From Phycisphaerae bacterium (GTDB taxonomy: Bacteria > Planctomycetota > Phycisphaerae > Sedimentisphaerales > Anaerohalosphaeraceae), in NCBI GenBank assembly GCA_007121565.1, contig SKKI01000181.1, positions 1 through 6,444 on the forward strand: DNA of 6,444 nt. Reading direction: 5' to 3'. Below the pieces are notes generated by a model, which saw nothing but the letters and a program-made list of their open reading frames with translations, made no database searches and was not told the origin of the DNA. Each line of letters opens with the position of its first letter. Within the stretch, counting starts at the first letter, position 1. Both the position numbers and the translations under genes were made by a program. Below, piece after piece: positions 1 to 6,444 of this stretch.

Positions 1-146
1 GCATCGCCATCGATCCGGCGCGCAACAGCGCCGCCGACCGTGATCAGCGACGCATCAGCAGCGACGAGTCGGCGGTCGCGGTGTTCGTGATTCCCACCGA
101 CGAAGAGGCCGCCATCGCCGCCGATACCTTCGAACTGGCCCAATAA
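1..146 (+). CDS. ackA: Acetate kinase, C-terminal end only (partial)
   Basis: Reading in the frame that starts at base 3 gives 47 residues and a TAA stop at 144-146; the rest of the gene lies before the window. The tail contains IAIDPARN, then ISSDESAVAVFVIPTDEEAA, then IAADTFEL. This matches the characteristic end of acetate kinases: G-I-x-[IL]-D-x-x-x-N, an IS...S.V.V segment, the VIPT[DN]EE motif, and IA.DT..L. Acetate kinase interconverts acetyl phosphate plus ADP with acetate plus ATP in the cytoplasm and usually works with phosphotransacetylase (Pta). The catalytic and nucleotide-binding residues are upstream and cannot be checked. A hairpin begins 5 bases after the stop and a strong terminator lies about 95 bases on, so this is the end of its transcription unit. 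The identification is from remembered family pattern on a short tail. Confidence 0.82.
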   Translation, partial: IAIDPARNSAADRDQRRISSDESAVAVFVIPTDEEAAIAADTFELAQ

Positions 147-150
147 GAAC

Positions 151-170
151 GGGCGAACGCAGGTTCGCCC
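151..170 (+). terminator. Hairpin directly after ackA
   Basis: GGGCGAAC (151-158) and GTTCGCCC (163-170) form a perfect 8-bp GC-rich stem with a GCAG tetraloop, 4 bases after the ackA stop codon. No T-run follows (TCAGGGTTTG), so it is more likely a 3'-end stabilising or weak terminator hairpin than a full intrinsic terminator. The better terminator is at 240-270. Confidence 0.5.
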
Positions 171-239
171 TCAGGGTTTGCGGATTTGCCCGATTCGTAC
201 CCCCCCGGCGTTTTGCGTCTACACCTATGTTCGGCGCAT

Positions 240-270
240 AAAAAAGCGGCTTTGGACAGCCGCCTTTTTT
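240..270. terminator. Bidirectional intrinsic terminator between ackA and the convergent lipoprotein gene
   Basis: The stem is GCGGCT (246-251) with AGCCGC (258-263) around a 6-base loop. It is followed by TTTTTT at 265-270 and preceded by AAAAAA at 240-245, so either strand reads as a GC stem plus a U-tract. It therefore suits both converging units: ackA from the left, and the - strand oxidoreductase, whose stop is at 293-295. The A and T tracts can also pair and lengthen the stem. Confidence 0.88.
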
Positions 271-292
271 CGTGGGATACGGTATCGAGCTC

Positions 293-1672
293 TTATTGAG
301 CCATTTCCAGGGCACGGGTGGTAATGTAGTACTTGGTGATCATGTTGGGCACTTCCCAGTCCGGCATTTTGCCTTCTTCGAGAAAGCGGAGGTATTTTTC
401 GGTCACTTTTGTAAAGTGCGCCTCATGGCCGATGCGATAGCGGTCGGGCACGGCAATGTGCCAGCGATCTGCCTGACGCTGCATCGTGATGCCGGGGTAT
501 TTTCGCTGGAGATTTAAGACGGCGGTGTATATCGCCGAGTTCATCGCAGTGTGCGAGACGCCGTCGGCCGGCTTGATGTACAGTTCAGTGCGGTAATTTT
601 GCTCTTCGCCCTGCAAAATAACCAGGTCTGCCCGTGTGCCGCGCATCAGCGAATAGTGCGTATCTTGGGCGCCTTCCGGGGCCTGATAATTCCACTGGAC
701 CTTTACCTGGGCGTGAACATCGTTGATGGTGTAGAGAATTTCGCCGTTGGCGTAGCATTGCAGCACGCCGTCAGCGTCGAGTTGATTCCTGAGGTAGCCC
801 GGGAAATCCGACTCGCCGGTAACCCGCTGGAACTGCTCACGGGTCAATGCCGTCGGCCAGCGGTTCGCCTCAAGCAGCTCAATATCCGTTCTGTAATCGA
901 TAATCTTCTCCGGAAATGCTTTCCACTGAACCTGGTCAATCAGGTGCGTCGTGACGTCAACAATGCCCTCGCCCTGCTGCGTCGTGTCAAAAAACCATGC
1001 CGGACGCACCAGCGGGCTGCCGGAGATGTATTTGAAGAAATGGTGAACACTTTCCTTGACAATGGCCGGGTTGTCGGGTGTGCCTTTTTTCAATTCGCCG
1101 AAGACCTCGGGGATATTTGCAAATTCCCGCTGCAAAATGGCGTTGATCTCATAGCGTTCGGTCATAATGTCGTACAGCAGCAGGTCCTTTTGCTCGGCGG
1201 CCTCAAAGGCGGCTGTAAGAAGCTCAAATCCCTCGGCGTTGATGCACATGGGCTTATCCGAATAGACGTGCAGCCCGGCGTCGATTGCGCTTTTGATATA
1301 CTGGGTCTTGTTTCGATTGTTGCCGGCCAGCATCACCACATTGCCCTTCTTTTCCTCCAGCGCACGGGTTAGGTAGTCATCGCCGATATACTTGACCGTA
1401 TGCCAGTGGGTCGGATCGTCATCTCGGGTGTTGTAGCGGTTAATCAGCTCAAGGTGGTTTTTCACCTCCGGCCCTTCGGGCGCATAGACATACACCGTCG
1501 GGTTGAGCTGCGGGTACATATTTTTCTGAATCAGTGCGGCGTGAAAATGCCCCGGCGCGATCGTCATCAGGGTGACCGGGTAATCCTCGTCAACGCGCCG
1601 AGTCGGCTCGGCACAGGAAGCAATCATCATGATCAATCCCATCAACATAAGAAAAACTGCTGCGCGTTTCAT
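293..1672 (-). CDS. Lipoprotein Gfo/Idh/MocA-family oxidoreductase
   Basis: This 459-aa protein has an N-terminal NAD(P)-binding-type domain and a putative oxidoreductase C-terminal domain of the kind often annotated in Bacteroidota and Planctomycetota. The signal peptide is KR, then a hydrophobic stretch (about 4-17), then lipobox I-A-S-C with Cys20; residue +2 is Ala, which by E. coli rules favours the outer membrane. In place of a GxGxxG loop it has TIAPGHFHAAL at about 37-47. NVVMLAGNNRNK (111-122) and VYSDKP (136-141, Lys140) sit where the family has the catalytic-lysine EKP motif, and THLIDQVQW (242-250) carries a conserved-type His243. The start is the ATG at 1670-1672: AGGAG lies 8 bases upstream and the signal peptide begins there, whereas an upstream in-frame extension of 63 residues shows no signal-like character. 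The gene stands alone, divergent from lptF and convergent with ackA. Substrate is unknown; sugars or polyols are typical for the superfamily. The fold is likely, but enzymatic activity is not established. Confidence 0.85.
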   Translation of the reverse strand: MKRAAVFLMLMGLIMMIASCAEPTRRVDEDYPVTLMTIAPGHFHAALIQKNMYPQLNPTVYVYAPEGPEVKNHLELINRYNTRDDDPTHWHTVKYIGDDYLTRALEEKKGNVVMLAGNNRNKTQYIKSAIDAGLHVYSDKPMCINAEGFELLTAAFEAAEQKDLLLYDIMTERYEINAILQREFANIPEVFGELKKGTPDNPAIVKESVHHFFKYISGSPLVRPAWFFDTTQQGEGIVDVTTHLIDQVQWKAFPEKIIDYRTDIELLEANRWPTALTREQFQRVTGESDFPGYLRNQLDADGVLQCYANGEILYTINDVHAQVKVQWNYQAPEGAQDTHYSLMRGTRADLVILQGEEQNYRTELYIKPADGVSHTAMNSAIYTAVLNLQRKYPGITMQRQADRWHIAVPDRYRIGHEAHFTKVTEKYLRFLEEGKMPDWEVPNMITKYYITTRALEMAQ

Positions 1673-1680
1673 GGTGGTGT

Positions 1681-1685
1681 CTCCT
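1681..1685 (-). promoter_or_regulatory. Ribosome binding site that fixes the lipoprotein start
   Basis: The - strand reads AGGAG followed by 8 bases (ACACCACC) and then ATG. This selects the ATG at 1670-1672, which opens directly into the lipoprotein signal peptide, over the longer in-frame alternatives reaching 1861. Confidence 0.8.
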
Positions 1686-1736
1686 AAATTCAAGGTTAAA
1701 CATATACACATTCGACATATATCATACTTGTTACTC

Positions 1737-1765
1737 AATAAATCCCAATGGACGGCCGTTGTCAA
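1737..1765 (-). promoter_or_regulatory. Candidate sigma-70-type promoter for the lipoprotein oxidoreductase
   Basis: On the - strand there is a perfect TTGACA (1760-1765), a 17-base spacer and TTTATT (1737-1742) as a 4/6 match to the -10 box. An overlapping alternative is TTGGGA (1743-1748), 16 bases, TATGAT (1721-1726). Either would give a leader of roughly 40-60 bases. Which one is used cannot be told from sequence. Confidence 0.45.
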
Positions 1766-1786
1766 GTAAATTTTCCACGCCGTGAG

Positions 1787-1820
1787 AAAAAACGCCGCCG
1801 CCTCGGCCGGGGAGTTTTTT
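1787..1820. repeat. GC-rich inverted repeat bounded by A/T tracts between the divergent promoters
   Basis: AAAAAAC (1787-1793) and GTTTTTT (1814-1820) form a perfect 7-bp inverted repeat flanking 20 bases of almost pure G and C that contain CGGCCG. It resembles a bidirectional terminator but ends no gene. It sits between the two candidate -35 boxes, so it could insulate the promoters or bind a regulator. No function can be assigned. Confidence 0.4.
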
Positions 1821-1821
1821 G

Positions 1822-1850
1822 TTGCTATCGTCACGCGCTTTTGGCATAAT
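1822..1850 (+). promoter_or_regulatory. Candidate sigma-70-type promoter for lptF-lptG
   Basis: TTGCTA (1822-1827, 4/6), a 17-base spacer and CATAAT (1845-1850, 5/6) lie just upstream of the GTG start at 1888, predicting a leader of about 30 bases. The position also argues against a TTG start at 1819, because the promoter would then lie inside the gene. Confidence 0.6.
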
Positions 1851-1877
1851 AGCGGCACCAAATGAATATGAATTGAC

Positions 1878-1882
1878 AGGAA
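1878..1882 (+). promoter_or_regulatory. Ribosome binding site selecting the GTG start of lptF
   Basis: AGGAA is followed by 5 bases (TAAAT) and then GTG at 1888-1890. No in-frame ATG lies before the conserved RYILRE segment, so GTG with this site is the best start. Confidence 0.7.
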
Positions 1883-1887
1883 TAAAT

Positions 1888-3492
1888 GTGGTTTTCACGC
1901 TGCATCGATATATCCTTCGGGAATTGTGCCGGGCCTTTTTGATGACGAGCATCGCCCTGACGCTGATGGTCTCGGCCGGGATGCTGGCGCCGACGATTAT
2001 GGAATATGGCGTCAGCCCATCGCAGATGCTGCGCCTGAGCGGCTATCTGCTGCCGATTTCGCTGACCTTTATCCTGCCGATCGCTGCGTTGTTTGCGGGC
2101 ACCATCGTCTACGGCCGGTTCGCGGCCGATCGGGAGCTGGATGCCTGCCGGGCCAGCGGGGTCAGCCTGTCGGTGCTGCTGTATCCGGGCATCAGCGTGG
2201 CGGTGCTGGTCGCGGTGGTGAATTTGATGCTGAGCTTTTATGTCACGCCGACATTTTTTCAGCGCAGCGAAGAAAGTGTCAAGGCCAACGTCGAGCAGAT
2301 TTTATTTCGCAATATTCAGCGTCGCGGCTACTATGCGCTGCCGCAAAGCCGCTATCGACTGTACGCCGAAAAGGCCTTTCCCGAGCATAATCTGCTCGAG
2401 GGCGTGGTGATCGCCGAAGTTCGGCCCGACGCATCCCATCGTGTTGTCACGGCCCAGCGTGTGCGTATATCCATCGACACACAGCACACCTACAACACCG
2501 CGATTATTGTGGCCGAGGAGGCCTATCGGTTTGATGAGTATTCGCCGGTTTACCTGGGGCGGCTGGAGGTCCAGGAGCAGTTTCCCCCGCTGCTGGGCGA
2601 GAGCATCAAGTTCAAACAGATCGAGGAAATCAAGCGTATCGAGGCCGATAAGATGAATTATTTCCCCGTCCGCGAGCGCGCCGCCGAGGCCCGCGCACAG
2701 CTTGCGATTGAACTGCTGGCCGAAAAGCTCAACGACGCGTTTCAATCCGGCCAGGCGGTCACGCTGGTCGATGCCGACGGCTCGCGGCTCTATGCCCTCT
2801 CGGCCGGCGGCTGCGAGATCGATACCCGGCAGCGGTTGACCCTGAATCTCCACGAGCCAATCCACCTCCGCCAGCGGGACCGCTTTCGCGAGGGATTGAC
2901 GGTCGATTACACCAGTCCAGCCGGCTTTATCGCGCTGCAAAATGAAGGCGACAGCCTGCGTCTGGAGCTTATGCTGGATACGCCGAGGTGGCAGCGGACC
3001 GGCGGGATGAGCGGCACAACGCCGCGGAAATTTGTCAACGATGTGCTGTATCCCGACGCCCTCAGTGACCGGCTTGAAACCGATGATCTATTGGGGCTGC
3101 TTGAGCAGGCTGCCCAGCCCGGCAGGATACTGGACGGCCCGCCCAGTGAGCAGTATCTGCGGCGCATAACCGCATTAAGACAGTATCTTGCTGTCATCGA
3201 TCGCCATATCGCTGCGGAGATTCATTTTCGCCTGGTCTACGGGCTCGGCGCGGTGATCATTATTATGACCGGCATCGCGCTGGGCATCCACTTTCGCGGC
3301 GGCCATATCCTGACCGCTTTCGGGGTCAGCGCAATACCGGCGGGGGTTTTTTCGGTATTCATTATGTCCGGCAAGCAGATGATCAAAAGTCCCACCACGC
3401 CGCAACTGGTTGGGATTGCGGCCACATGGGCCGGGCTGCTGCTGATCGGCATCCTGATGGTCATGATTTATCGGAAATTAATGCGGACATAA
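1888..3492 (+). CDS. lptF: LptF-like LPS export permease (YjgP/YjgQ family), enlarged periplasmic domain
   Basis: This 534-aa inner-membrane protein should pair with the next gene product as the transmembrane half of the LptB2FG transporter that extracts LPS and passes it to LptC/LptA. It opens with LHRYILREL, the family's N-terminal signature. Predicted membrane segments are near residues 15-35, 53-74 and 94-117, then 448-467, 473-493 and 508-528: the 3+3 arrangement of the family. After helix 2 comes DRELDACRASGVS (81-93), the cytoplasmic coupling motif (family form [SN]E..A..ASG.S), and AEIHFR (443-448) precedes helix 4. The stretch between helices 3 and 4 is about 320 residues, against roughly 165 in the partner. 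It includes a charged helical-looking part (about 235-290) and a further beta-rich part (about 290-375). Length is well above the roughly 360-aa norm. The GTG start is chosen by the ribosome site and the conserved N-terminus. The LptF rather than LptG assignment rests on gene order and the partner's LptG-like N-terminus. Confidence 0.85.
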   Translation: MVFTLHRYILRELCRAFLMTSIALTLMVSAGMLAPTIMEYGVSPSQMLRLSGYLLPISLTFILPIAALFAGTIVYGRFAADRELDACRASGVSLSVLLYPGISVAVLVAVVNLMLSFYVTPTFFQRSEESVKANVEQILFRNIQRRGYYALPQSRYRLYAEKAFPEHNLLEGVVIAEVRPDASHRVVTAQRVRISIDTQHTYNTAIIVAEEAYRFDEYSPVYLGRLEVQEQFPPLLGESIKFKQIEEIKRIEADKMNYFPVRERAAEARAQLAIELLAEKLNDAFQSGQAVTLVDADGSRLYALSAGGCEIDTRQRLTLNLHEPIHLRQRDRFREGLTVDYTSPAGFIALQNEGDSLRLELMLDTPRWQRTGGMSGTTPRKFVNDVLYPDALSDRLETDDLLGLLEQAAQPGRILDGPPSEQYLRRITALRQYLAVIDRHIAAEIHFRLVYGLGAVIIIMTGIALGIHFRGGHILTAFGVSAIPAGVFSVFIMSGKQMIKSPTTPQLVGIAATWAGLLLIGILMVMIYRKLMRT

Positions 3493-3502
3493 AGCAGGGC
3501 CA

Positions 3503-4621
3503 ATGAGAACACTTGACCGATATATCGCCAAAAACTTCCTGTACGGCTATATCATCGCGCTGGCGGTGATGATAGGGATGTTTGTCGTGGTGGACATGTT
3601 CCTCAACCTCGATGAGTTTGCCGAGCACAGCGATCTGGGGCTGCTGACGGTGGCCGGCAGCATCGCCCATTATTACGGTGCTCGCGTGGTGTTGTGGTTT
3701 CGGGATCTGGGCGGAATGATTATTGTCATCGCGGCGGTGTTTTCGATGGTGCGCCTGATGCGAAACAACGAGCTGATCGCGGTTATGGCCTCGGGGGTCA
3801 GCCTCAAACGCATTCTGGCGCCGATTCTGCTATTGTCGCTGGTGCTGACCGGCCTGGTGGTGATCGATCAGGAATTTATTATCCCCCGCCTGGCCGGCGA
3901 CCTGACACGGCGACAAGATCAGCTTCCCGGCGAGGCCACGTATGACTTGTGGTTCGTCGGCGATGCCCACGGCAATCTAATCAGTTGCACCCGCTATGAA
4001 GAACGGCAGCAGACGATGATCAGTCCGCTGATTGTTCTGCGCCAGCGGGACGAGGACGGCGCATGGCGAGTGGTCGGTCGCATTCAAGCCGCGCGAGCCG
4101 TGTATGATGCCGACCGCCGGGGATGGACGCTTGAGGACGGACACTTTCTCAGCGCCTCACGGGTGGCCCCCGAAGCGATCACGGCTGGTGCGGATGAGGC
4201 GGTGGACTTTTATGCCACCAATCTCGATCCGCAGACGATCCCACTGCGGCGGCGGGAAGGGTTTATGTCGCTGCTCAGTTTGCGGCAATTGATCGAGCTG
4301 GAGCAGGACCCCGGCACGCGGCATACGCAACTGCCGGAGATTGCCGTCCAGAAGCACAGCCGGATTACGGTGCCGATCATCAACCTGATTATGCTGATGG
4401 TGGCTCTGCCGGTGTTGGTCTGCCGGGATCCGCGCGACATCAAATCGGCGATTTTGCGGAGCTTTTTGATCACGGCAGCCTGCTTTACCGTGGCGTTTTT
4501 AAGCTCGCTGTATGCTACGGAGCCCTTTTTCGGACGCGTTCACCCGGCCTTGTTCAGTTGGCTGCCGATTTTTATCTTTTTCCCGATAGCCTTAGTCGAA
4601 ATAGATGCGATGCGCACCTGA
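3503..4621 (+). CDS. lptG: LptG-like LPS export permease (YjgP/YjgQ family)
   Basis: This 372-aa inner-membrane permease is close to the usual family length. It starts with MRTLDRYIAKNFLYGY; the LDRYI start is typical of LptG. Membrane segments are predicted near 12-32, 63-85, 104-122, 287-305, 318-337 and 347-365. The cytoplasmic coupling motif between helices 2 and 3 is clear: MRNNELIAVMASGVSLKR (86-103), with Glu90 and Ala-Ser-Gly at 96-98. Residues 123-285 should form the periplasmic beta-jellyroll, ending in the HSRITVP segment (285-291) before helix 4. It begins 10 bases after the lptF stop, with AGGG at 3496-3499 just upstream (short spacing), so the two are surely co-transcribed. They are expected to form a heterodimer with an LptB ATPase dimer. 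lptA, lptB and lptC are not in this window. Confidence 0.9.
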   Translation: MRTLDRYIAKNFLYGYIIALAVMIGMFVVVDMFLNLDEFAEHSDLGLLTVAGSIAHYYGARVVLWFRDLGGMIIVIAAVFSMVRLMRNNELIAVMASGVSLKRILAPILLLSLVLTGLVVIDQEFIIPRLAGDLTRRQDQLPGEATYDLWFVGDAHGNLISCTRYEERQQTMISPLIVLRQRDEDGAWRVVGRIQAARAVYDADRRGWTLEDGHFLSASRVAPEAITAGADEAVDFYATNLDPQTIPLRRREGFMSLLSLRQLIELEQDPGTRHTQLPEIAVQKHSRITVPIINLIMLMVALPVLVCRDPRDIKSAILRSFLITAACFTVAFLSSLYATEPFFGRVHPALFSWLPIFIFFPIALVEIDAMRT

Positions 4622-4772
4622 TCGGGCACGTTTTCCATTTGTAGTGAGCAGACTTTAAAAATCTGTGCCGCCATCGACCGATAATACAATCTTCGATTTT
4701 ACCTGTTCAGGGAAACATCGAAAAACTGTAGAGAAAACACAAAAACTTCCCATTTCTCCTAAACTCCCCATT

Positions 4773-4800
4773 TTGACATTGCCGATATTCCACCTATGGC
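4773..4800 (+). promoter_or_regulatory. Possible promoter of the PilZ gene
   Basis: A perfect TTGACA (4773-4778) is followed after 16 bases by TATGGC (4795-4800), only a 3/6 match at -10. The strong -35 and the location about 55 bases before the start make it plausible, but the weak -10 keeps confidence low. Confidence 0.35.
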
Positions 4801-4819
4801 GATTAAACTGACGAGATTT

Positions 4820-4825
4820 AAGGAG
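4820..4825 (+). promoter_or_regulatory. Ribosome binding site selecting the PilZ start
   Basis: AAGGAG lies 9 bases before the ATG at 4835. The in-frame ATG at 4796 has no such site and overlaps the candidate -10 box, so the shorter protein is preferred. Confidence 0.8.
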
Positions 4826-4834
4826 AACGCAGCT

Positions 4835-5158
4835 ATGGAAAGTACGCTTGTCGAACAGCGCAAAGACAGACGCTCGGACCTGGCCTGGCCGGTCAGTGTT
4901 TGGATTCCGGAGGCCAACCGCTTTTTTTCCGGCAAAAGCGTCAATGTCAGCAAAGGCGGGGCCTACATCAGCCTGCCGATGACCGCGCCCATCCGCCCCG
5001 GCCACGAGGTCGAGGTCAACTTCCCCCGCACGGTTTCACTGGCCCGCCAGAAAGGCCAATACGCCCGCATCAAAACCGCCAAGATCCTCCGCGTCGAGCG
5101 CGACACGATGCTGCACAGCGGCACCATCGGCATGGCCGTCCAATTTGCCGGTATGTAA
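4835..5158 (+). CDS. Stand-alone PilZ-domain protein, predicted c-di-GMP binder
   Basis: This 107-aa protein is essentially one PilZ domain and nothing else. Both hallmark c-di-GMP motifs are visible: R9-K-D-R-R13 (the RxxxR arm) and N37-V-S-K-G-G42 (the [D/N]xSxxG motif), followed by AYISLP and ending with the typical G-M-A-V-Q-F strand (about 100-105). PilZ proteins act as cytoplasmic c-di-GMP effectors that bind and alter partner proteins in motility, polysaccharide synthesis or envelope functions. There is no signal peptide, membrane segment or output domain, so it must act through a partner. It follows the lptFG operon by 213 bases and precedes argG by 279 bases, probably as its own unit. 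The position near LPS export may be coincidence. c-di-GMP binding is inferred from motifs. Confidence 0.88.
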   Translation: MESTLVEQRKDRRSDLAWPVSVWIPEANRFFSGKSVNVSKGGAYISLPMTAPIRPGHEVEVNFPRTVSLARQKGQYARIKTAKILRVERDTMLHSGTIGMAVQFAGM

Positions 5159-5198
5159 ACGCACAGCCGGACCGGCCATTAACCAACAGCGGCCAAGT

Positions 5199-5226
5199 GA
5201 CTGTCATCTGATATCGACAGACAGTC
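5199..5226. repeat. Inverted repeat after the PilZ gene
   Basis: GACTGTC (5199-5205) and GACAGTC (5220-5226) are perfect 7-bp inverted repeats with a 14-base spacer. A competing pairing is CTGTC (5201-5205) with GACAG (5216-5220). No T-run follows, so it is only a weak terminator candidate; a regulator site is also possible. Confidence 0.35.
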
Positions 5227-5244
5227 CGCCCGCTATATCTGCAA

Positions 5245-5269
5245 ACGCTATCAGAAAACAAAATAGCGT
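5245..5269 (+). terminator. Weak terminator-like hairpin after the PilZ gene
   Basis: ACGCTAT (5245-5251) and ATAGCGT (5263-5269) are perfect 7-bp inverted repeats around an A-rich 11-base loop. The following bases (CCTCTTGTCTTATTGTT) are T-rich but interrupted. It may end the pilZ transcript before the argG promoter at 5313. Confidence 0.35.
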
Positions 5270-5312
5270 CCTCTTGTCTTATTGTTGCCCATCCTGTCAT
5301 TATTTTGCGCTA

Positions 5313-5341
5313 TTGCAACACCTTATCTGACGTGGTACACT
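5313..5341 (+). promoter_or_regulatory. Candidate argG promoter with extended -10
   Basis: TTGCAA (5313-5318), a 17-base spacer and TACACT (5336-5341) are present, with TGG immediately before the -10 box giving a TGn extended -10. Transcription would begin near 5348, leaving a leader of about 90 bases before the argG ATG. I see no recognisable ARG box. Confidence 0.6.
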
Positions 5342-5391
5342 GGACTATAGAGGTGCAGTGGCGACATTTTGCCGGTGTGTGAAATGACAGA

Positions 5392-5412
5392 TTGCCGACT
5401 GCAAGTCGGTAA
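5392..5412 (+). promoter_or_regulatory. Stem-loop in the argG leader
   Basis: TTGCCGACT (5392-5400) pairs with AGTCGGTAA (5404-5412) through nine pairs, including one G-T wobble, around a GCA loop. The six-pair core CCGACT/AGTCGG is perfect. It ends 9 bases before the AGGAG ribosome site and is not followed by a T-run, so it is not a terminator. It could affect translation or mRNA stability. Confidence 0.5.
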
Positions 5413-5421
5413 AATACTTTC

Positions 5422-5426
5422 AGGAG
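5422..5426 (+). promoter_or_regulatory. Ribosome binding site of argG
   Basis: AGGAG lies 11 bases before the ATG at 5438. The spacing is slightly long but it is the only good site here. It supports 5438 over the in-frame ATG at 5384, which has only GGTGTGTGAA before it. Confidence 0.65.
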
Positions 5427-5437
5427 TCGATACTGAG

Positions 5438-6444
<1,007 letters not shown>

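Larger units (their letters stand above)
4622..4834. other. Intergenic region between lptG and the PilZ gene
   Basis: These 213 bases are visibly more AT-rich than the flanking genes. A weak stem (CAGA 4649-4652 with TCTG 4662-4665) is the only structure after lptG, and no convincing intrinsic terminator is present. The right part holds a candidate promoter and the PilZ ribosome site. I see no small gene or RNA gene. Confidence 0.5.

Noticed and set aside
551..1372. Long open frame on the + strand opposite the lipoprotein gene (273 codons)
   Set aside because: It is antisense to a well-supported protein with recognisable domains, has no clear ribosome site, and its translation resembles no family I know. 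It is best explained as a shadow of the coding bias on the - strand.
1862..1876. Tiny ORF (ATG AAT ATG AAT TGA) just before the lptF ribosome site, a possible leader peptide
   Set aside because: It is only four codons, has no ribosome site, no regulatory codon run and no attenuator hairpin behind it; chance is sufficient.
1819..1887. Longer lptF reading frame from a TTG at 1819
   Set aside because: The extension overlaps the candidate promoter (1822-1850) and adds residues before the conserved RYILRE start. The GTG at 1888 has AGGAA at good spacing.
2302..2940. 212-codon open frame on the - strand inside lptF
   Set aside because: It lies opposite the part of lptF that encodes the enlarged periplasmic domain. 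The + strand frame is continuous with both sets of LptF membrane helices, so the antisense frame is a shadow.
4649..4665. Stem after lptG considered as a terminator
   Set aside because: Only four AT-containing pairs with a 9-base loop and no T-run on the correct side; too weak to call.
4796..4834. Earlier in-frame ATG for the PilZ protein
   Set aside because: There is no ribosome site before it, it overlaps the possible -10 box, and AAGGAG clearly serves the ATG at 4835.

Overview
The window reads as an ordinary chromosomal stretch from a Gram-negative bacterium with moderately high GC content. LPS-export permeases (LptF/LptG type) and a signal-peptidase-II lipoprotein imply an outer membrane. 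A lipoprotein Gfo/Idh/MocA oxidoreductase beside single-copy housekeeping genes would fit Planctomycetota (Phycisphaerae-like) or a related group. That placement is inference from gene style, not from a marker gene.

Layout, left to right. (1) Bases 1-146 are the last codons of a + strand gene whose C-terminus matches acetate kinase (ackA). A perfect 8-bp hairpin and then a bidirectional intrinsic terminator (240-270) follow. (2) On the - strand, 293-1672 encodes a 459-aa lipoprotein with a Gfo/Idh/MocA-like oxidoreductase fold. (3) Bases 1673-1887 are a divergent control region with one plausible promoter per direction and a GC-rich inverted repeat bounded by A/T tracts. (4) On the + strand, 1888-3492 (GTG start) and 3503-4621 are a two-gene operon of YjgP/YjgQ-family permeases. 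The first is LptF-like with an oversized periplasmic domain; the second is LptG-like and of normal size. (5) After a 213-base gap, 4835-5158 encodes a small stand-alone PilZ-domain protein with both c-di-GMP binding motifs. (6) Bases 5159-5437 hold three inverted repeats and a good promoter for the last gene. (7) Bases 5438-6444 are argG (argininosuccinate synthase), cut by the window end after 335 codons.

How the genes relate: the two Lpt permeases should form the LptF-LptG heterodimer that, with the LptB ATPase encoded elsewhere, extracts lipopolysaccharide from the inner membrane. The PilZ protein is a candidate c-di-GMP effector. Acetate kinase and ArgG are central metabolism. There is no sign of a mobile element, CRISPR array, phage or toxin system, and I do not see a clearly new system. 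The most notable points are a putative NAD(P)-fold oxidoreductase carrying a lipoprotein export signal, the enlarged LptF periplasmic domain, and the structured argG leader.
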